A stretch of DNA of 64,000 nucleotides from the NCBI GenBank assembly GCA_963662175.1, contig OY759218.1, positions 14,288,480-14,352,479 of the forward strand. The letters are read 5' to 3'. Shown piece after piece: positions 45,000 through 56,399 of the stretch; position 1 is the first letter of the stretch; every line of letters begins with the position of its first letter. The notes under the pieces were generated by a model. The model made no database searches. It was not told where the DNA came from and saw only the letters and a program-made list of their open reading frames with translations. A program made the position numbers and the translations under genes. Origin of the DNA: Aradus depressus. Its lineage: Eukaryota > Arthropoda > Insecta > Hemiptera > Aradidae.

Positions 45000-45295
45000 C
45001 CTTCTTCTGTTTTCAATAGATCCGGTGTCTTCATACTTCTTAATGATGTACTTCACTGTTGACATATTCATATCAAGGGCCGAAGCAATCTGAAGATAGC
45101 TTTTACTCTTCCTACGCAACTTGATGATCTATGCCGAAGATTCATAGATATTTCTTTTGTTTTCCTCATCTCAACGAAACCACAGCACTGACTAATACTG
45201 AATGAGTTGATTCCTTTAAACATATCTTTATCAATAAAACATACACTAATTCCTTTTAGAAAATAAAAATAAATAAATAAACACCAACAAGCCAT
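45000..45295 (-). pseudogene. Inverted copy of the Tc1 transposase N-terminus (right arm)
   Basis: Minus-strand sequence identical to the left arm, with the same one-base loss. A second, opposite-oriented half-gene. Confidence 0.9.
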
Positions 45296-45899
45296 TTAGG
45301 TGTGCAAATACTTTTTGTCGATACCATTTTCTGTTTTTTACTGTTTTTTATTTAATACATCGAAGTTTTCTCAATTTCTTCAACATAACATGAATCACTA
45401 ATTGCTAATAAATAAAATTATTATAATCACAGCCGCACATACTTATTCAATTTTTCCTACAAAAGAGGGTGTGCAAATACTTTTTGTCGTCACAGTATAT
45501 ATGTATGATAAACTGTTAGGGCCTTTAAAATGTAAACTAACAATTATACCCCTGTTCTCACTATTGTACCGTTCGCTGCGTAGATATTAATCATATCCAT
45601 CAAAAAAAGGTTTAACGTTTTAATGTTTACTTGACTTTTAATATTAGCTAAAATTCATGCTTTGGCGCAAACCAGTTACGTTTTTCAATTGCTGCAATCG
45701 ACTTTGAGGTCTGAGGGAGGGTCAACTGAAGGACGATGTTTTTGATTTTCTTAAGAAATACGTTGCTTTTGCGACCCTCTAATTTTCTCTTCAATGTGGG
45801 GAGGAAAAATTCTGGTGAACCAAATAACTCCACCGGAAGTAGGTTAGAATATCGGTGAGTTAAGTTTCAATCTGTTAATATATAATTTCACTATTCTAG

Positions 45900-46197
45900 A
45901 ATCATGGAATGGATTTTCAAAAAAAAGTAATGATGAATCAACGGGAATTGAAAAATACGAATCAACTAAATCGTTATCGAATGGGCGAGAAGATGAAGGA
46001 AGGCCGAGCACATCGCACCACCTGGAAGAAGACGAACTGAATCTGACATGGAATCGAGCCACCAGGGAACTATACGAGAACAATCTGAAATGTTGGGCAG
46101 GGCCGAGCTCCGATGCCTGTCCCTCCAAGTACACTGCCAGGGAGAGGGCTTCCTCTCTCACTGACTCTAACAGTAGCGATGACAGCTGTGTCTACAG
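45900..46197 (+). CDS. Unidentified gene, coding exon 3
   Basis: Acceptor tttcactattctag, donor TACAG|GTCAGT. Phase 1 in, phase 2 out. The product contains GRPSTSHHLEEDELNLTWNR, then ATRELYENNLKCWAGPSSD, then Ser/Asp-rich SSLTDSNSSDDS. The W-N-R…Y-E-N-N-L-K-C-W block is the first part that looks conserved rather than low complexity. Many Ser next to acidic residues could be CK2-type phosphosites. Confidence 0.8.
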
Positions 46198-47061
46198 GTC
46201 AGTTCACATTAGAAATTATTATATTAACAATTTCGTGTTGATATATTCATTATATTGGAAGTTATTAGGATTTTACGGTTAATACCCCCTTTGTACTAGA
46301 GATGCACAAGTTATATCGATATTTCTGAAAATTCATTGATGTACGAATAACGATATATTTAATTTATCAATATTTAATATATCGATGTAATTATAGTTTG
46401 ATAATACCGATTAAATGTTATGCAGGCAAACAAGTAAGAAGTGCCTAGCGAGCTTGGGTTAATGACCTCTTCCTCTGCCCTGACATTATTAAAATTGACA
46501 CTTCTACTTAAGACATAGACCCAGTGCTGTACATTTCTTAAGCCAGGGGGGCTGGGTGTTCAGATCACTGTCCCTCCTCCCTCTCAAATTCATTTCATAC
46601 CGTTACTTTCAGTCCTGCAGCTAGGACCTTTGTGCCCCCCAAACAACCCTTTTCTTACCAGAATGTCAGACGAGAAACAAGTTTACCGCCGCTTCATTGG
46701 GGAATCTAACCCTTTTTCTATTATTTTTAATTTCCCTTTACCCTCATTTTCCCGCCTGGTCGCAAGTGTTTACCAGGGTAAATTATACATTTGTTTTACC
46801 ATGTTGGTCCTCCAGATACATCAATTTGAGCACATTTTCATCCCCCTTGTTGTTTTTCGAGTGCCTGAAGAGCTCCTCCCTCATTTTCTTTAAGCCGTGG
46901 ATTCAGAGTTGGCTACACCTACTGTGTTTAGTGTCATGTTAGCTATAACATTATACATTCATATACTCAGTAATACCAGTATGAAATGAATTTGAGAGGG
47001 AGAATATTATTTTTTTGTTTATAGATGAATGAACATGATATTAAATATATGTTATATCTAG

Positions 47062-47521
47062 GTACAAAGGGGACCAGAATGTTGCAAATGGTGCTAAAGC
47101 TCAAGAAAATGGTGTAAATAAGGTGTGTTCCTCCCCAGAAATGGATTATCTAGAGATGGACTTCGACCCATGCCAGTCGAACGGACAAGAATCCTCAGAT
47201 GGGTCCTACAGCTGTGAAGGACTTGACCTGATGTATGGAGAAAGTGAAGCCGAGTCTAACTCTAACCTTAACCCTAACCAAGGAACAGAATGTGGAATTG
47301 TCGACAGAAGTACTAGTCCGCCCCTTCCAGCCTGGGAACCCCCTCCTGTCTCCGAACCTCTTCCTCCCACTCAGCCTGCAACCAGCGCTGATCAATTTGA
47401 AGTTAAGCCCAGCACAAGTAAAGAAGAGATGGTTGTAACACTGCCCAAAACTAATTGCTCAGATATAAAAGTTGAAACTGCAATAGCTCAAAACAGTTCA
47501 CCATTTTATGAAATCTTCTGC
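47062..47521 (+). CDS. Unidentified gene, coding exon 4
   Basis: Acceptor gttatatctag, donor TGC|GTAAGT. Phase 2 in, phase 0 out, which fits the next exon exactly. The product has SSPEMDYLEMDFDPCQS, then an acidic/Ser-rich stretch (GESEAESNSNLNPN), then a Pro-rich stretch (PPLPAWEPPPVSEPLPP). It ends in SSPFYEIFC. The MDYLEMDFDP motif looks like a docking or short linear motif. Disorder is likely across most of the exon. Confidence 0.85.
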
Positions 47522-47828
47522 GTAAGTAATTTTGCTCTCCGCATCTTAAATCTTCCGTTTCACACTATTATTGTTTCTGACGTTGAAATGCATTAGTCGT
47601 CAAACTTGTCCGACATCAACATTTTTATATTCGTTTAATTATGACATGTTCTATTGATTGAGATATTCAAAAGTTTCGTAGGGTTTTTGATATTTTCAAT
47701 GTTTTTTTTTTTCAAAAATAATAAATGTACCGTTCAAATTTACTTGTTTCGTTAATTAGGTAAATAATTACATTTTGTTATGAAAATATCATTGGCATTA
47801 TGAACACTTTTTAGATTTGTTCGCATCG

Positions 47829-48085
47829 AAAACTTAAACTTGTTATTTCACAAAGAGGTTAACCAACAAATCATAAATGATCCTTATTACATATCCAATA
47901 AATCCTGTAATGTGGAATGTGGCACTCTATTAGCAGCTGTAGGAGAAAAGTTTAAATTTCGTAAGTGGGATATAGTTCGCGAGGATAGTGGAGTGTACGA
48001 TCCTGATTCATCTGTACCCACAACAGTGATCGATGCACTTGCCAACAGAAAAAGCAGTCATCTACGCTGCCCTACCGACTTGTGA
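47829..48085 (+). other. Open frame inside an intron, not assigned
   Basis: After an acceptor-like aacactttttag a frame runs FVRIENLNLLFHKEVNQQII … to TGA at 48085. The frame that continues the exon 4 phase (0) closes after about 15 codons, so the long frame does not fit the gene. It could be a TE remnant or an alternative last exon using the short frame. Homology is not recognised. Confidence 0.3.
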
Positions 48086-48151
48086 TTTATAATGTAAAAC
48101 TTCTGATAACCTGTGCCCCAATCAATGGGAAAAAAACGGTCACTCCAAAAA

Positions 48152-48287
48152 ATAATATCTTGTAGGACTGTTTATTATTCATAATCAATGAGTATATCAA
48201 TGTCATAACCAATATCTTGTATGACTATTTATTATTCATAATCAATATCTTGTAGGACTGTTTATTATTCATAATCAATAAATATGA
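48152..48287. repeat. Tandem repeat, ~36-bp unit, three copies
   Basis: aatatcttgtaggactgttt attattcataatcaat recurs three times; an extra about 22 bp separates the first two copies. Confidence 0.9.
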
Positions 48288-48504
48288 GTTCAGGTCCTTT
48301 TATTTCTCCCAAGTTCTTTGTGTGGAACTGAAACTAAATAAAAATTCATAACAATCTTCTACATATTATGTATAAAAAGAGATTTACTAGAAAATTTTGA
48401 AAAATTCACCAAGGTTGAGGCTCTGACGATGAAATTATTTTTTTTTTAATTGAAATGTGAGATGACCCTTCTCTCAAAAATAATTATTAATAATTTTATT
48501 TTAG

Positions 48505-48615
48505 GAAGGACCTTTCGAACAAGCTATGATCTGGACTTACTCAGAAGCTAATCTGAAGCAGTATACGGAAGTTGCTGATTGCTCCAGTTGCTATTCTTCA
48601 GTAATTAATGCTTTG
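48505..48615 (+). CDS. Unidentified gene, coding exon 5 (start of the globular domain)
   Basis: Acceptor ttttattttag, donor TTG|GTAAGC. Phase 0 to 0, 111 bp. The product starts EGPFEQAMIWTYSEANLKQY and ends ADCSSCYSSVINAL. The C-S-S-C-Y-S-S-V-I-N-A-L block, a Cys at the start of a hydrophobic helix after a loop, is what the nucleophile helix of a papain/C39-like peptidase looks like. This is inference from pattern, not a recognised family match. Confidence 0.85.
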
Positions 48616-48841
48616 GTAAGCTTCTTTTTTTTAATATTTTATATCTTTGGCTTCTTGGGAGGACGACCGAAGTCCAGAAATTATAGTTTTGAGTTTTAAG
48701 GTCTGCACACAGATGCGTTGATAATGCCAATTTGTTTCATAATAACGTATAGACCAATTATAAATGAACAGTTAGGAATTAGTAATCCATGTAACCTTAC
48801 CCCGTTTTATGGTACCTATTTCAGTATCTATTTTTTTCCAG

Positions 48842-49097
48842 AATGCTCTACAAAAAGAAGTGAATTTCGATCAGATTAGGAATGAAATAGCTCTGATCGA
48901 CACGGAGATGTGTCTGGATGAAACTTCGTCCCTGACGGATTTCTTGTTTGCCGCCAGCAGAAAATACTTACCAGCACCAAGCCTCATTTCCGTCATTGAG
49001 AGATGTTCTGGTGGACTTCTAACTGGAAAGTTTTTCCCAACTTCGACTGTCAAAAAGTTCAATTTGTGTTCTTGGTTGTTATACTGGATAAAAAAAG
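48842..49097 (+). CDS. Unidentified gene, coding exon 6
   Basis: Acceptor tatttttttccag, donor AAAAAAG|GTGACG. Phase 0 in, 1 out. The product reads NALQKEVNFDQIRNEIALID, then SSLTDFLFAASRKYLPAPS, then GGLLTGKFFPT and FNLCSWLLYWIKKG. Amphipathic helices followed by a 'W-L-x-x-W-I-x-K-G-A-V-P-I-L' strand entry are consistent with the central part of an alpha/beta peptidase-like domain. Exon 5 ends INAL and this one starts NAL, so a few-residue repeat spans the junction. Confidence 0.85.
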
Positions 49098-49512
49098 GTG
49101 ACGTATAATCGTCAATGTTTATTTATTGGGGTTCTGTTGGTCGGAGACTGTACCCTGTAAACGATTGTATGAAGTCCTAGGGTTTCATCTTGGGATTGAA
49201 AATTGATTTATTACGTGTAATTTTAATTGCGAATGATCGAATTTGATTTTATACTATGTATTTTGTTTATATTTAAGTATAATCTGTTCTATTGCTTCCT
49301 ACTTTTTTTTCTTTATTTATTTATGATGAAGCATGTTTTTTTTTTTTTCTAATACTAGCTTTTCATTATTAACCGAAGAATACGTGCAAAATCATATTAT
49401 ATTTTTATCATCAAATTTCTCGTATTTATTAAACATCTATAATTTCAAGAAAACTACAAACAATTGGCCAAACTTTACGTGCTTTTTTCTCAAAACTTTT
49501 ATTTTTTTGTAG

Positions 49513-49788
49513 GGGCGGTGCCAATACTAAGTATGAAGATGGACTGGGAAGATGGTTGTCAGATAGGAGACTGGCAGTACCGGATGGTACACGGCGTAGA
49601 CACCGCTGGGCTGTACCTGACCACACCTGTTCAGTATGTCTCCGTACGAATAGCTCTCAAGTCTCTTCTCAGGCCGGGGACTCTCCTGGTCTCCAAGGAC
49701 GAGGTTGTCTCCAGATGGTCCTCCACCACGGATCTTAGGCCTCTCATCAACACCATAGACCATGCCTGGAAGGAGTTCAATGTCCTTG
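49513..49788 (+). CDS. Unidentified gene, coding exon 7 (predicted catalytic-His region)
   Basis: Acceptor tttatttttttgtag, donor CTTG|GTAAGC. Phase 1 to 1. It is the best conserved-looking exon: GAVPILSMKMDWEDGC, GDWQYRMVHGVDTAGLYLTT, then PVQYVSVRIALKSLLRPGTL and LVSKDEVVSRW. The pattern 'G-x-W-Q-Y-R-M-V-x-G-V-D-…-G-L-Y-L-T-x-P' matches the G-H-φ-φ-φ-φ-x-G-φ-D-…-G-φ-Y-φ-x-D-P strand pair of C39-like peptidases. The usual His appears to be Gln and the Asp a Thr. If the alignment is right, the protein may be a catalytically dead peptidase-fold protein. Confidence 0.85.
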
Positions 49789-50343
49789 GTAAGCTACATA
49801 CCATTACGCTATTGATTACCTTTCTACCAGAGGTGATCCACGCACACTAACCCACGCCACTTATGGTGTGATTTACGGGCATCTTCGGAGATGTATAACT
49901 ATAGTATATGTCACTACTTAAACGTCCCCTATAGTAGATACACAAGTTGAGTGTAACAGGAGCTGCCCCTATCTCCCACCAGTTCAAGACATCAGACTTC
50001 TCTCCCTGCCTGGACACCTGCATTACCTATAGTAGTAGGACGTTAGTTAAACGTTTCTGGTGATCCAACAACTCTAAACCAACGTGGTGTTTCAGTGTAT
50101 TAAAAATTTGAAATGGTTAAAAGATGTGATGAAAAATATAACTAATAGTTATCCAATTTTTCTATCAACGGTATTATGGTTCATTATAATTATTAATACA
50201 CTGATATATATTTGTCTTGCAAACTACTATTATTTATGTAGCCCGGTTTAACTTTTAACCTAGTTGCTCTAGGATCGTTTTCATATGGCTCACCCCACAG
50301 CTACTCATGATCTCTGTTCTATTCGTTTTGTCTTTTGTTCCAG

Positions 50344-50534
50344 GGCAAATGGTCAATGCGATTCGAGAGGACGCAGTCGACAGGAAAGGGAACAATGATG
50401 TAAACTATATTAAAATTCCCTCTTCTCAAAAATGTGGGATTATCTTAGTTATAACAGCAGATAGCTGCAATCTTAACGAAATGAAGGAAGCTCCCGAACT
50501 GCCAGATGATGAAGGCGATGGTAACTCACAGTAA
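50344..50534 (+). CDS. Unidentified gene, last coding exon
   Basis: Acceptor cttttgttccag. Phase 1 in; stop TAA at 50532-50534. The product is GQMVNAIREDAVDRKGNNDV, then YIKIPSSQKCGIILVITADS, and an acidic tail (ELPDDEGDGNSQ). The hydrophobic CGIILVI strand probably closes the domain. Counting all exons the protein is about 610 residues. A polyadenylation signal was not placed with confidence. Confidence 0.85.
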
Positions 50535-51231
50535 TATTATTATCTTAAACTAAGTTTGTCTGAGGTAGTTTACAGCAGACATATTCCCAATATGTTAATA
50601 TGTGGTGTGTGTTGTCTGTATATTTGTGAGTCTGTCAACGCTATAATTTCCGAATTGTTTTAAACTTTGCACAAAAATCGTTCTTATTAAATGGAAGATC
50701 AAGTTAGTTAACCAGAAAAGGGGGAATAGGGTGCGAAATTAAAAAAAATAATAGCAATTTTTCGCTGAGCTCTCGAATGTCTTATTTTTGGTCAGAAATA
50801 AGTTATATATGGCTTTCTCGCTAGCCCCGACGAATTTAACTGAACAGAATTAATTTAGCAATACCAATTAATCGCATAGGATCATAGAAATACCACCTTG
50901 GAAGTTTTCAGGATTGTCGAAGAACAATGAAACTCAATTAAAAAATTAAAATGGCGGCTTAAATATGTGCTGGCAGGATGTTCTCGAGAGCGCTTGTCGT
51001 CACGTCAATGTTTTGCGAAAAAGGCTGATGTCATAGAAAAATAGATTACATATTCATTGAAAGCATAGAGCGTATATCCAGAGCTAAAATATACATTTTT
51101 AAAAAGTTTTTCAACTGTACTGATAAGTATAGTAATGAATAAGTATAGATATCTTAAAAATAATTATCACATGTTAATGACGAATTTATTGGTTTTAGGT
51201 TAAATATAATGAGGAGAAGACTTTTATTTTA
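50535..51231. other. 3' flank of the unidentified gene, probably 3' UTR at first
   Basis: No further coding exon. AT-rich with no clear TE. Confidence 0.4.
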
Positions 51232-51690
51232 CTTCCCCAGCTATACGAAGTCCGAGTTATGTAATCGGTAAGAAATTCGATGCTGAGTTTTCAACAGAAT
51301 TTCATGTGTTCCGATCTCCTGATTCCAAAATGAAAAATCGATTTCTGTCTGTCTATGTCTGTGTGTATGTGTGTCTGTGAACACGATAACTCCCGATAGA
51401 ATGAATATATCGACACGAAATTGTATATGTGTATCCAAAAGCCTCTAAGGAAGACACCTATTGATTTTCACCTAAATCGACTAAAGAGAAAGGGGGGGTT
51501 AGGAGAGGGGCTTAAGACAAAAGCAAAAACTTTAGTAACTGCCGATATTATGAATGTATCGACACAAAATTTAATATGGAAATTCAGAAGCAACTGTGTA
51601 AGTCATATATTGAGTTTCAGCCCAAACGGTCGATTGCTTTTGGAGGGGGGAGCGAAAACGTAATTGATTCATTCATGCTGGGGAAGTACA
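51232..51690. repeat. Dispersed repeat, most complete copy, with inverted ends
   Basis: Begins acttccccagctatacgaag and ends with ctggggaagtacatagctgg, an inverted version. Inside are the blocks shared with 26.4, 33.5, 56.4 and 63.4 kb (taatcggtaagaaattcgat, cgataactcccgatagaatg, gaatgtatcgacacaaaat). No coding frame of note. Confidence 0.75.
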
Positions 51691-52245
51691 TAGCTGGTGA
51701 TTCACCGACGATTTTTTTAAAAATCTAGAAATGTATATGAAATGAAAAGTTATATTTTATTTATTTCTACTCTTATTTAAAAGAGCATGTTTAGTAAAGT
51801 TTCATGGCACCGAGCTTAAGGGGTGCCCTATATAGAACCAAATTTTACATTTTCAAAATGATATGATGAACTATAATTAGTGGAGTGGAGTGAGAGCTCC
51901 GAGTACTTTCAACTTATGGTCTAAAAAATATACCCAATACAAGTTTGGACCTGCTTCAAATTAAAAAAAAAAATTATTTATTATTTAACATGCTCTTTTA
52001 ATGTATATAGACTGAGTTAATTACTGTTGTAATCACAATGAATGTAAAAATTATTGTTATTGTTTAATATTAAAATAAATAGATCTATATTTATTGAGAC
52101 ACAACTGTATTTAATTATTTATATGTATGTACATAATGTTTGTTTGTTAAAAATGCTATCAAGTGTCAAAATGAAATGTAAATTTTTAGGAAAGAGAGTG
52201 TAATTTTTGTGTAATAGCTAGTAGTGGTATCTACATGTACTGTAT

Positions 52246-52678
52246 CTCCTTGATTGGAAGGCGCACTAGGTGATCCCTACCCTACCTACCAGACTGAGCC
52301 ATGTACCCCTCACCTGAAAATGTTCTCTTGCTTCTTTTTTTTCTTTTTCATATTACCTATTTTATTTTAGCGGATTTCTATAGGAATAAGGTTATGCAAT
52401 CTCTAACTTTTCATTTTCTGTCTGAAATAGATTACATAGAAAGTTTTATTTAATTTGAGCCATGAAACGATGGTCTACGTGCATTAGAAGCCGAGATATG
52501 CCATTCGCTACTATTCTGTTTTACCTCTAAACGTGTAGCTTCTGGTTAGTAAATAATGAATTACATGTTTCCTGTCTTTTTCATTCAGCCAGTATTAATA
52601 TCAACTATGTAAACTTTCTGTTTTAAGAAAGGTAATGGAACACCCTCTACTCTCACCCCGCGCCTTCCAATCAAGGAC
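52246..52678. repeat. Possible MITE with ~18-bp inverted ends
   Basis: tccttgattggaaggcgc (52247 on) and gcgccttccaatcaagga (52660-52677) are exact reverse complements. No coding sequence; target duplication not evident. Confidence 0.55.
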
Positions 52679-53159
52679 AGATAGTTTCTTGAGCTTATTT
52701 TCTATTTCTCCCGCCAATGTTCGGTACTCTAATTTTGAAAGAATAGGCAAAAAATAAAATCAGTTGCGATATTTTGACTCCTATTTATGGTTCTGGGCTG
52801 AGTCGAGATAATGACACTTCCATAACAAGTGACATGAAGATGCACTGGGTCTTATCTCGGCACTATCACTCGTTCAAAAGTTATAACTATCCCCTCCCCC
52901 CCCCCCCCCCTTTTATGGCCGAATAGAAACAATACTGGTGTTAAATTACAAAAAAAAAACTTTAACAATAAATTAAATAATTGTGTTTTGTTTATTGTAG
53001 GTGATATTTTTTGTCAGTCCAACCCTAAAACTAATTTTTTTTTATATTATATATATTTTTTTTTTCCTTGTTAATTACTGATATTTCAATTATTATAATA
53101 AATATTTTGGCCTTATAACAAAATTATAAGAAAAACAAAGTTATACATTATAATGAACA

Positions 53160-53421
53160 ATTGAGTGGTTGACGCGAAAAAGGTTCTAAACGCCAAAATA
53201 ACACTTCCTTCCTCTGCCAAAGTTGAGAACTACTGGTGGCTGTTAGAACCTTCTTCCATGAGGCTCAACGCTAACGTGGGCTCAATACTACCAACTGCTG
53301 CTGTAACGGCAAAAAAAAACTTCCCTACACAGTCCCTAGAGACCTATAGAACCTGATTCCACAGAAATCTCATTTTCGACTATAGTGGCGCTTAGAACCT
53401 TTTTCGCGTCAACCACTCAAT
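53160..53421. mobile_element. MITE with 35-bp terminal inverted repeats
   Basis: attgagtggttgacgcgaaa then aaggttctaarcgcca at the left, and the complement at the right, with one mismatch. 262 bp total. The short frame over the left half is not a gene. Confidence 0.9.
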
Positions 53422-55475
53422 TATAAAACGTGTTATAAGCGTAATTATCATAAAATGTCACATTGTCTGTTCAGACGACTTATTTTCGATCCTACAGAAC
53501 TGATGCAACTCAAAAAAAAGTAATTAATAAAAGTATAAATAATTTTTTTTAAAACAGGTAATTCTTGGCCTTTACACACACACCTACTCTCTCTCTCTCT
53601 CTTTCTGCCCTGTACGCATTATCAGTTGTACATATTTCTGTAGAATAATGTGTCGAATATATTTAAATTGGTTGCACCTTAGTTTCTACTTAGTCTATGT
53701 AATGTAAGATAAGATATATTAGAGACATTCCAAATCATATCAACCGAAACTTTTGGAAAATGTTCAATTTTTATCTTTTATTTACAAAATAATTAGTGAA
53801 AATACGTTTTTACATTTAAAAAATACCGTTTGAGAAATTTAAAAAAACTTTTATTGAACTTTTTAAATATTTTTTAAGGATATTTCATGGTTTTTTGCCA
53901 AACAGCCATCGTGAGACGAGACCATAGTCGAATCATTAAGCATAATATTATCCATAATAAATTACTTTTAATATGTTTGGTTCTTATTTAATTTTTGGAT
54001 ACCTCTCGTGGCCCTATGTATTTGATATCGCATAGAATTTATGCGAATTATTAATTATGTTTTTAATATATTACACATTTTATATACACATATATAATAA
54101 TAAATATTAATGAGCTATTTTGGATATTAGTTAAATTTTCACACAAAAGTTTCATAAACAAAAGTGTACGAAGTTCAAAAATTAAAACATTTTCATACTC
54201 CTTAATAAATCATGTTTGATATGAATCAGTCGTAGTTTAAGATTATTCGACCGCGAAGTATTGTAAATTTAGCTCATATTGTGAAAATCGAACAGATGAA
54301 GTATGCATTTTCTGAAATTTTGTTAAGATTTGGCATGGAGTGACTCCGTATTTATTTGTGTCATACGTGTCCTTTGATCTATAATGTTCGTTTCGTTGGC
54401 TACCTGTGATGCTTTTCGAGGACCCTGTCTAGTCAGATTGTTTTTATCTTATCCGAGAAAATAATTCTCATGTATAAAAATCAAATTAAATTTTTTTAAT
54501 TTTTAAGATATGTATAGTTTCTATTTTCTTATTAGCAGTAATGGGCATGAAGAACATGGATTTATTCATGCTTATCCCTGCTTATTAGTAGCTGAGGTTT
54601 TAAGTTAAATTTTTTTTATCTATAGGTGTTGAGCCATTTTTAATGAAAATTATTTTTAAGCATGGTTATTTGATGACAGAACGATCACAACAACATAAAA
54701 TGTTTGATTTTCTTATAATTTTTATATGCCCTACTACTTATTCGTTTAATTCTGTACAGTAAAACACTACTAGTCGTAAACATTTTTGTTATGATTTTTG
54801 AATAAATGATAGCACTTTTTAATAAAAATGTCTTTTACACTATGAGCAATTTTATAAATATTTTTATTCATTCAGTACCAACCTTTTTAAAATCCTGGAT
54901 GAAATGTAGCATTGTAATAGCGAATAGGAAGTTCAAACATTAAAAGTACGAGGTGGTGGCTCACATTCCACCTTCTCACACTTTTGACTTTTAACTTTTC
55001 TCCTGCCTCTACTATTAGAGTGCCACATTTTATACCTGAAGGATTTATTTAATATATAATAAGTATTAATTTTGATTTTTTTTTTAAATGTCACCTGTTC
55101 ATTAAAAATTTCGTATACCTATAGTATATTCTGTATTGCAATTCTAACTCCCATAAAACCTGTAATGTACGAAATATTGAAAAATCCCTCGATATTTTTT
55201 ATTAATGAGTAATAGGAATTATCTTAATTATTAATAAATAGAAAATAAATTATTTCGGAAGTGATCATATTGGGGTGAAAAGAGTAATTTTTAGAGTGTT
55301 TTATTATTTGTTTTTACATTCCACCATTTTATACGATTTTTATAATTTTTGCGTTTATTATTTTCGAGGTATAGTTTGAGATTATTATTAGTTTTCTGCA
55401 GGCCCATCAAAAAATATTTCTTAATGAGAGACGGGTAGAATCTAGTGCTTATAAGAATCGAGGCAGGTACCTGCT
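53422..55475. other. AT-rich stretch without gene
   Basis: No exon, SINE or LINE piece was recognised. There is a CT-type microsatellite at 53583-53603. Confidence 0.5.
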
Positions 55476-55590
55476 GTGTAGGCAAAATTTAGAACTACTG
55501 TAGAATTGGGCTCATTTCCACCAGACTAACGAGCACTCTGGTAATAGGCGACATTACCTTGTCATTGAAGCCGAGGCGTGAGTCACAAAC
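55476..55590 (+). repeat. SINE 3' fragment, diverged
   Basis: ggcaaaatttagaactactg … gagcactctggtaataggcg matches the SINE 3' half. Confidence 0.65.
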
Positions 55591-55719
55591 CAAACAAAAA
55601 ATCGAGGATTCGGATTTTCATTAATGGAATATTTGGTATTCGAGTACATTGCACTTTGGAATGCTATTGAGAGGTAGAATAAAATATTTCATCATCTAGG
55701 GGGACCGTCTTTTTTAGTC

Positions 55720-56130
55720 GCCAGTGGCGTAGGCCGGGGTTCAGAAGACACCGTTTTGAGTGAAAACTTCGTTGTAATCGTTGAACACTTTCGTTTATTA
55801 TAAAGAACATGCGTACAACTAACCCACAAACGTTTTGGGAAGCGAAGGATCCTCATAACTATCTAAAAAGAGTACCGCTATACTATCTCATTTTGTCTTA
55901 TTGATTTTTTAAATGGTGATTCTGGAGCCCCCCCACCCCAACCCCAGGGCTTGGGTTGAGGTTATTTTTGTTCCAAAATCAATGGTTTTCGAGATATTTG
56001 CTCGAGGACTATATTCATAAAATACAAGTGCTAGGTACTCGAATACAGGAGTACTCGATTACGACGGTCAGTACTCGAGTACTTCCACTACTCAGTACTC
56101 GATTTATCCCGTCTCTAGTCTTCATCTCAC
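55720..56130. repeat. hAT-like end and ACTCGA-rich stretch
   Basis: ccagtggcgtaggccgggg at 55731 resembles hAT ends of the CAGTGGCGTAG type. 56030-56110 repeats 'tactcga' about six times. No matching second end was found. Confidence 0.35.
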
Positions 56131-56399
56131 ACCTGTAGTATTTTTGTCGATACAGTTACTATGGTAACTTAAATGTGATATTCTTGTATTACTTTTTTTT
56201 TTATAGTTCTAGTTTTGATGTGTAAATTATTGTTGAATTTTGAAATGTGTATTTTGAATTTCACTTTTTATGAACAAATCTGCATTAGAAAACTTTAAGC
56301 TGTATTGTAAAAATAACAATATTATAATATAATATTTTCTTAAAATATATAACGATGTATTATTTCAATGTTCCTATTATGCAAATTGTTTTTGTCTGT

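Larger units (their letters stand above)
43834..45495. mobile_element. Tc1-derived element rebuilt as a 662-bp inverted repeat
   Basis: Ends ctgtgacgacaaaaagtatt and its complement lie at TA sites. Arms 43834-44495 and 44834-45495 are each 662 bp and essentially identical in inverse orientation; the only difference I noticed is attttcacac versus atttgcacac near the tip. Each arm has two copies of gacaaaaagtatttgcacac about 170 bp apart, the IR/DR layout of Sleeping Beauty-like Tc1 elements. Each arm also carries the transposase N-terminus. The 338-bp loop holds the next part of the transposase once. It sits in an intron of the plus-strand gene. Confidence 0.95.

Noticed and set aside
47829..48085. 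Additional coding exon of the 43-50 kb gene
   Set aside because: Its long frame does not fit the phase 0 junction between exons 4 and 5, which join perfectly without it.
53165..53356. 63-codon open frame
   Set aside because: Covers most of a 262-bp MITE, including its left inverted repeat.
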